DNA of 22,392 bases from a virus: positions 1-22,392 of the IMG/VR virus record IMGVR_UViG_3300043438_001939; one strand, 5' to 3'. A model generated the notes under the pieces. The model had not been told where the DNA came from. It did not search any database and saw nothing but the letters and a program-made list of their open reading frames with translations. This document shows, in pieces, positions 19,824 to 22,392 of this stretch (position 1 is the first letter of the stretch; each line of letters starts with the position of its first letter). Made by a program: the position numbers and the translations under genes.

Positions 19824-20476
19824 TGAAATTTGATAAAATATTAACAACAGGTAGAGTATGGATTACATCAGATCCCCACTATAACCATAAAAATATCTGT
19901 AGAGGTGTGACGGAATGGAGAACGACGGACGGGAAAGTTCCTGTGGATAGTACGAGAGACTTCAACACTCTGGATCAGATGAACAACACGTTAGTTGACA
20001 ACATTAACTCCAATGTAGGTCAGGATGATACATTAATAATGTTAGGTGATATTGCATTTGGTGGGTTTGAATTTATTAAAATATTCTTGGACCGATTGAT
20101 ATGTAAAAATATCCACTTAGTATTGGGAAATCACGATCACCACATTAGAAATAACAGAGAGAACATAAAAGATATGTTCTTATCTGTTAGTGACTACCTT
20201 CAGGTAAGTATAAATGGTGCAAATTTTGTGATGACTCACTATCCATTTGCGAGTTGGAATGGTTTAAATAAAGGTGTTATTCACCTTCACGGACACGTAC
20301 ACTTACCGGCAAGTAGAAAATGGGGTAACGGTAAAAGATTAGATGTTGGGGTGGACGGAAATAACCTCCAACCATATAGTCTTACTGAGATTGTTCATAT
20401 GATGGACAAAAGAACTATAGTGTCTGAAATAGAGAATGATCACCACCTAGATGATATCATTGGGGTTGTAGGATAA
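19820..20476 (+). CDS. Calcineurin-like metallophosphoesterase, 218 aa
   Basis: The five metal-ligand motifs are visible: SDPHYNHKNI (D18, H20), MLGDIAFGG (D77), LGNHDHH (N104, H105), MTHYPF (H140) and HLHGHVHLP (H157, H159). The order and spacing fit phage and bacterial phosphoesterases of about 180-220 residues that hydrolyse phosphomono- or diesters with two metal ions. The C-terminus RTIVSEIENDHHLDDIIGVV is extra to the core. Start is at 19820, with the second ATG (19823) also possible. Together with the upstream kinase it resembles the kinase and phosphatase halves of bacterial Pnkp, here as separate coupled genes; no ligase is next to them. Other substrates, such as cyclic nucleotides, remain possible. 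Confidence 0.88.
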   Translation: MMKFDKILTTGRVWITSDPHYNHKNICRGVTEWRTTDGKVPVDSTRDFNTLDQMNNTLVDNINSNVGQDDTLIMLGDIAFGGFEFIKIFLDRLICKNIHLVLGNHDHHIRNNRENIKDMFLSVSDYLQVSINGANFVMTHYPFASWNGLNKGVIHLHGHVHLPASRKWGNGKRLDVGVDGNNLQPYSLTEIVHMMDKRTIVSEIENDHHLDDIIGVVG

Positions 20477-20490
20477 ACTACAACTCCAAT

Positions 20491-20498
20491 ATATTTAT
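20491..20498 (+). promoter_or_regulatory. ATATTTAT element (candidate phage promoter)
   Basis: AATATATTTATTAGT leads to the ATG at 20503 with a 4-base spacer. Confidence 0.52.
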
Positions 20499-20502
20499 TA
20501 GT

Positions 20503-21741
20503 ATGAAAAACATTATCATTACCGAAAATCAATTACGACTTATAACGGAAGCCTTGGGGGTTCCTGATTCTATTTTAGATGCTGCAGAAAAGATATACGA
20601 TTTAATCGGACAAGATCTAAAAAGTATCACAACTAAGGACGAAAAATATGAATTTTCTAATGAGGTTGATATTGAATTAGGTGATAAAAAGAAAATAAAT
20701 ATCGAAGATTTTGAACTTGTTGTTAATATTGAGGAATACCCAAAACAAATAAAAGGTAAACCTGTTATTATATCTATGGGTATGGGTCAATCTTTTCATT
20801 TTGATAGAAAAGTAATGATGAAAAGAATTCAGAAATCAGAGACCGCGGAAATTGAAATTACATATGGTGTTGGTGAAAATTGGGAACCTAGTGATCTTTA
20901 CGATGTGTATGTTGAGGACAGATCAGAACATTTGGGATCAATCGCTCACGAATTAAAACACAAATATGACAAACAGTCAAAAGAACTTGATTTGATTGGT
21001 AGAGACGCTGAATACAGAGCAACCCATAATTACGGTAGCTTTGGTATTCCAATAATTGACGGTACTTTTATGAGGTATTTGTATTATACAACTATTGCGG
21101 AAAATTTAGTTAGAACAACTGAAGTTGCATCACAACTTAAATCTGATAATATTACAAAATCACAGTTTAAAGACTTTCTAAGTAATAACAGGGTGTATAG
21201 AGAATTACTTGAAATTAAGAATTTCACTTTTGAGAAACTTATTGAAGGTTTACGTAACGATATGGATAAGGTGGATAAAGTTCTTATTCACATAGATGAG
21301 GACCCGTCTGAACTTACTGAGGAACAAAAAATCCGTAGAATTTTGGAAATAGTGTATATTAATTTAGTTAATACTAAAATGTCAACATTTATTGATATGA
21401 CTAGTAATTCTAGAGACGAACTTAGATCGTTATTTAGGGGTTTAATGGGGTCATCATTAGTTGACGATGAAGAAGAAAAAAAGATGGACAAATTGAAAAA
21501 CAAGTTTGCAAACCACATTTCAAAATACAAAGGTAATACAACACAATTTTTCAAAGATGAAATTGAAAACTTCAATTATATTGCAACAAAAATGTTGAAG
21601 AAAATAGGTAAACTTTATGCAATGGCTAAAGATGATCAACCTGTTAGTGAATCTATAATTAATTGGGAATTACATCAAAAACTTATGGATAAAAAACACG
21701 GTAAGTCAAAATTAGAAACTGAGTTTAAGTTTAAGAGATAA
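20503..21741 (+). CDS. Tagged protein with zincin-like HELKH motif, 412 aa
   Basis: The N-terminus NIIITENQLRLITEALG carries the shared module and, at residues 14-17, ITE-A, an excellent match for a T4 gp21-type site. Residues 146-156 (SIAHELKHKYD) form an H-E-x-x-H zinc-binding helix (H149, E150, H153), the mark of zincin metalloproteases; the third ligand may be one of the acidic residues in GRDAEYRA near 167-173, which I cannot confirm. The region before it has strand-rich sequence and DLYDVYVEDRSEH. The rest is helical and highly charged, with an acidic stretch DDEEEKKMDKL near 328. I infer a packaged metalloprotease-like protein. A related non-catalytic helix is possible because no third ligand is certain. 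Confidence 0.68.
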   Translation: MKNIIITENQLRLITEALGVPDSILDAAEKIYDLIGQDLKSITTKDEKYEFSNEVDIELGDKKKINIEDFELVVNIEEYPKQIKGKPVIISMGMGQSFHFDRKVMMKRIQKSETAEIEITYGVGENWEPSDLYDVYVEDRSEHLGSIAHELKHKYDKQSKELDLIGRDAEYRATHNYGSFGIPIIDGTFMRYLYYTTIAENLVRTTEVASQLKSDNITKSQFKDFLSNNRVYRELLEIKNFTFEKLIEGLRNDMDKVDKVLIHIDEDPSELTEEQKIRRILEIVYINLVNTKMSTFIDMTSNSRDELRSLFRGLMGSSLVDDEEEKKMDKLKNKFANHISKYKGNTTQFFKDEIENFNYIATKMLKKIGKLYAMAKDDQPVSESIINWELHQKLMDKKHGKSKLETEFKFKR

Positions 21742-21773
21742 CCTAAAACCTTTATTTATCGACAATTTTTTCA

Positions 21774-21781
21774 TACTTTTA
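21774..21781 (+). promoter_or_regulatory. TACTTTTA, degenerate host-type -7 box
   Basis: Differs from TAnnTTTG at the last base but has the typical four-base spacer to the ATG at 21786. A TTATTTAT lies upstream (21752-21759). Weak evidence. Confidence 0.35.
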
Positions 21782-21785
21782 CACT

Positions 21786-22151
21786 ATGAGAAAATTTTTG
21801 ATACCCATATTACTTATAACTTTATCGTTCACAACACCTAATGACGTACGCAAAGGTACCGCTTCTTACTACGGTCAAAACTACACAGGAAGGTTAACCG
21901 CGTCGGGAGAAAAGTTTCATAAGGATAGTTTATTTGGGGCTCATAAAACTCTTAAGTTTGGAACCTTAGTGAAAGTTACCAATCTCCTCAATGATTCGGT
22001 TAGGTTTGTTAAAATTAATGATAGATTACCAAAGTCATCCAAACACATAATCGATTTATCTTACGGCACCGCAAAACAATTGGACTTCATTAAAAGAGGG
22101 ATTGCTCCGGTATCCATTGAAATTGTTGGAACTTCTCCGATTAAAAAATAA
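21786..22151 (+). CDS. rlpA: RlpA-like lytic transglycosylase (DPBB domain), 121 aa
   Basis: An N-terminal signal sequence (MRKFLIPILLITLSF) is followed by a double-psi beta-barrel of about 95 residues: GTASYYGQNYTGRLTASGEK (23-42), GAHKTLKFGTLVKVTNL, then VKINDRLP and HIIDLSYGTAKQL. RlpA family members cleave glycan strands or bind denuded glycan; the catalytic Glu and Asp of Pseudomonas RlpA correspond to E42 and D79 here, and both are conserved. There is no SPOR domain, no lipobox Cys and no transmembrane anchor, so the product should be a soluble, exported protein in the periplasm. Likely roles are lysis help or wall remodelling late in infection. Untagged, it differs from the peptidoglycan-binding protein at 19135. 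Confidence 0.87.
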   Translation: MRKFLIPILLITLSFTTPNDVRKGTASYYGQNYTGRLTASGEKFHKDSLFGAHKTLKFGTLVKVTNLLNDSVRFVKINDRLPKSSKHIIDLSYGTAKQLDFIKRGIAPVSIEIVGTSPIKK

Positions 22152-22153
22152 TT

Positions 22154-22184
22154 TTGTTTTATTAAAATAGTTTTCATATCTTTG
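22154..22184 (+). promoter_or_regulatory. Bacteroidota-type promoter (TTG-N20-TATCTTTG)
   Basis: TTG at 22154-22156 and TATCTTTG at 22177-22184 with a 20-base gap, then TATT and the ATG at 22189. It is the cleanest promoter of this class in the window. Confidence 0.78.
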
Positions 22185-22188
22185 TATT

Positions 22189-22380
22189 ATGAAAAAACCT
22201 TGCAAAGAATGTCCACACTTTATTAAAAATCATCATAACGATATGATTGTTAATTTTGCTGAAAAAACCGGTAAGAAACACAATTGCCATATGACTGACG
22301 GTAAAAAAGATTTGTGGAATGTTACAGATAAAAAATTAGAATGTTATGGGTCAAAGAGAGATAATTTACGGAGTGTGTGA
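22189..22380 (+). CDS. Small Cys/His-rich protein, DUF6283-like, 63 aa
   Basis: The sequence MKKPCKECPHFIKNHHNDMI begins with a CKEC (CxxC) pair at residues 5-8. It is followed by KKHNCHMTDGKKDLW and KLECYGSKRDNLRSV, so C33 and C52 with several His could complete a metal site. The opening and size resemble the DUF6283 group of phage proteins, but I hold this loosely. The product is basic and soluble and may bind zinc or nucleic acid. It has its own complete host-type promoter with a four-base spacer and probably a leaderless mRNA. The stop is at 22378, and the final 12 bases of the window hold nothing I can identify. Confidence 0.6.
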   Translation: MKKPCKECPHFIKNHHNDMIVNFAEKTGKKHNCHMTDGKKDLWNVTDKKLECYGSKRDNLRSV

Positions 22381-22392
22381 TAAGACAGGGTC

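Noticed and set aside
1-22392. CRISPR array, tRNA genes, insertion sequences and attachment sites
   Set aside because: By eye I saw no regularly spaced direct repeats, no cloverleaf with CCA-type ends, no transposase and no inverted-repeat ends. A tRNA scan would be a better test.

Overview
The window reads as part of a large, AT-rich, tailed-phage genome infecting a member of the Bacteroidota. There are no rRNA, tRNA or host housekeeping operons. Genes are short, tightly packed and often overlap by 4 to 14 bases. Two homing endonucleases are present. Several promoters match the Bacteroidota consensus (TTG, about 20 bases, TAnnTTTG), and most start codons lack a Shine-Dalgarno sequence. Phage origin is inferred from gene content; no capsid, portal, terminase or polymerase gene lies inside the window.

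Layout. 1-2470: the 3' end of a DnaJ-type co-chaperone, a small antisense membrane protein, a ribbon-helix-helix protein, a LAGLIDADG endonuclease and a Dam-like methyltransferase. 2487-7036: four proteins with similar N-termini (an LRR protein, a 196-residue protein, a proline-rich protein and a 414-residue acidic protein), interspersed with small genes on host-type promoters, one with a SAP-like domain. 7047-8978: a small basic peptide plus DUF932 gene, then a coupled hypothetical-thioredoxin-glutaredoxin set. 8982-11684: a minus-strand block of two unrecognised proteins, a Cys/Gln-rich mini-protein and a GIY-YIG endonuclease. 11737-16707: a long acidic protein, then a run ending in type II glutamine synthetase, DUF3310, a small membrane protein and a second DNA methyltransferase. 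16707-22392: a small tagged protein, a DUF192 protein, a lipoprotein, a glycine-zipper protein with a peptidoglycan-binding protein, a kinase-phosphoesterase pair, a zincin-like protein, an RlpA-like protein and a Cys-rich mini-protein.

The most interesting pattern joins two observations. First, at least eight otherwise unrelated proteins begin with a similar short amphipathic module (hydrophobic-Thr-Glu/Lys-x-Gln-aromatic-x-Lys-Leu in its clearest form) and/or carry an (I/L)-x-E site within about 35 residues. This resembles the capsid-targeting sequences and gp21-type prohead-protease sites of T4 internal head proteins. Second, almost all of these genes have an ATATTTAT element 4-19 bases before the ATG, on either strand. 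Small untagged genes tend instead to have TAnnTTTG, often exactly four bases before the ATG, which would give nearly leaderless mRNAs. My working model is a late regulon of proteins packed into the head and trimmed there, including a zincin-like protein, a peptidoglycan-binding protein, a glycine-zipper membrane protein and an LRR protein. A separate set of genes on host-type promoters would remodel the cell.

Other points of note are a complete type II glutamine synthetase in a phage context, a kinase plus calcineurin-type phosphoesterase pair resembling two thirds of bacterial Pnkp, and a membrane-protein ORF without an obvious start codon just after DUF3310. All assignments come from reading motifs by eye; no database search was run.
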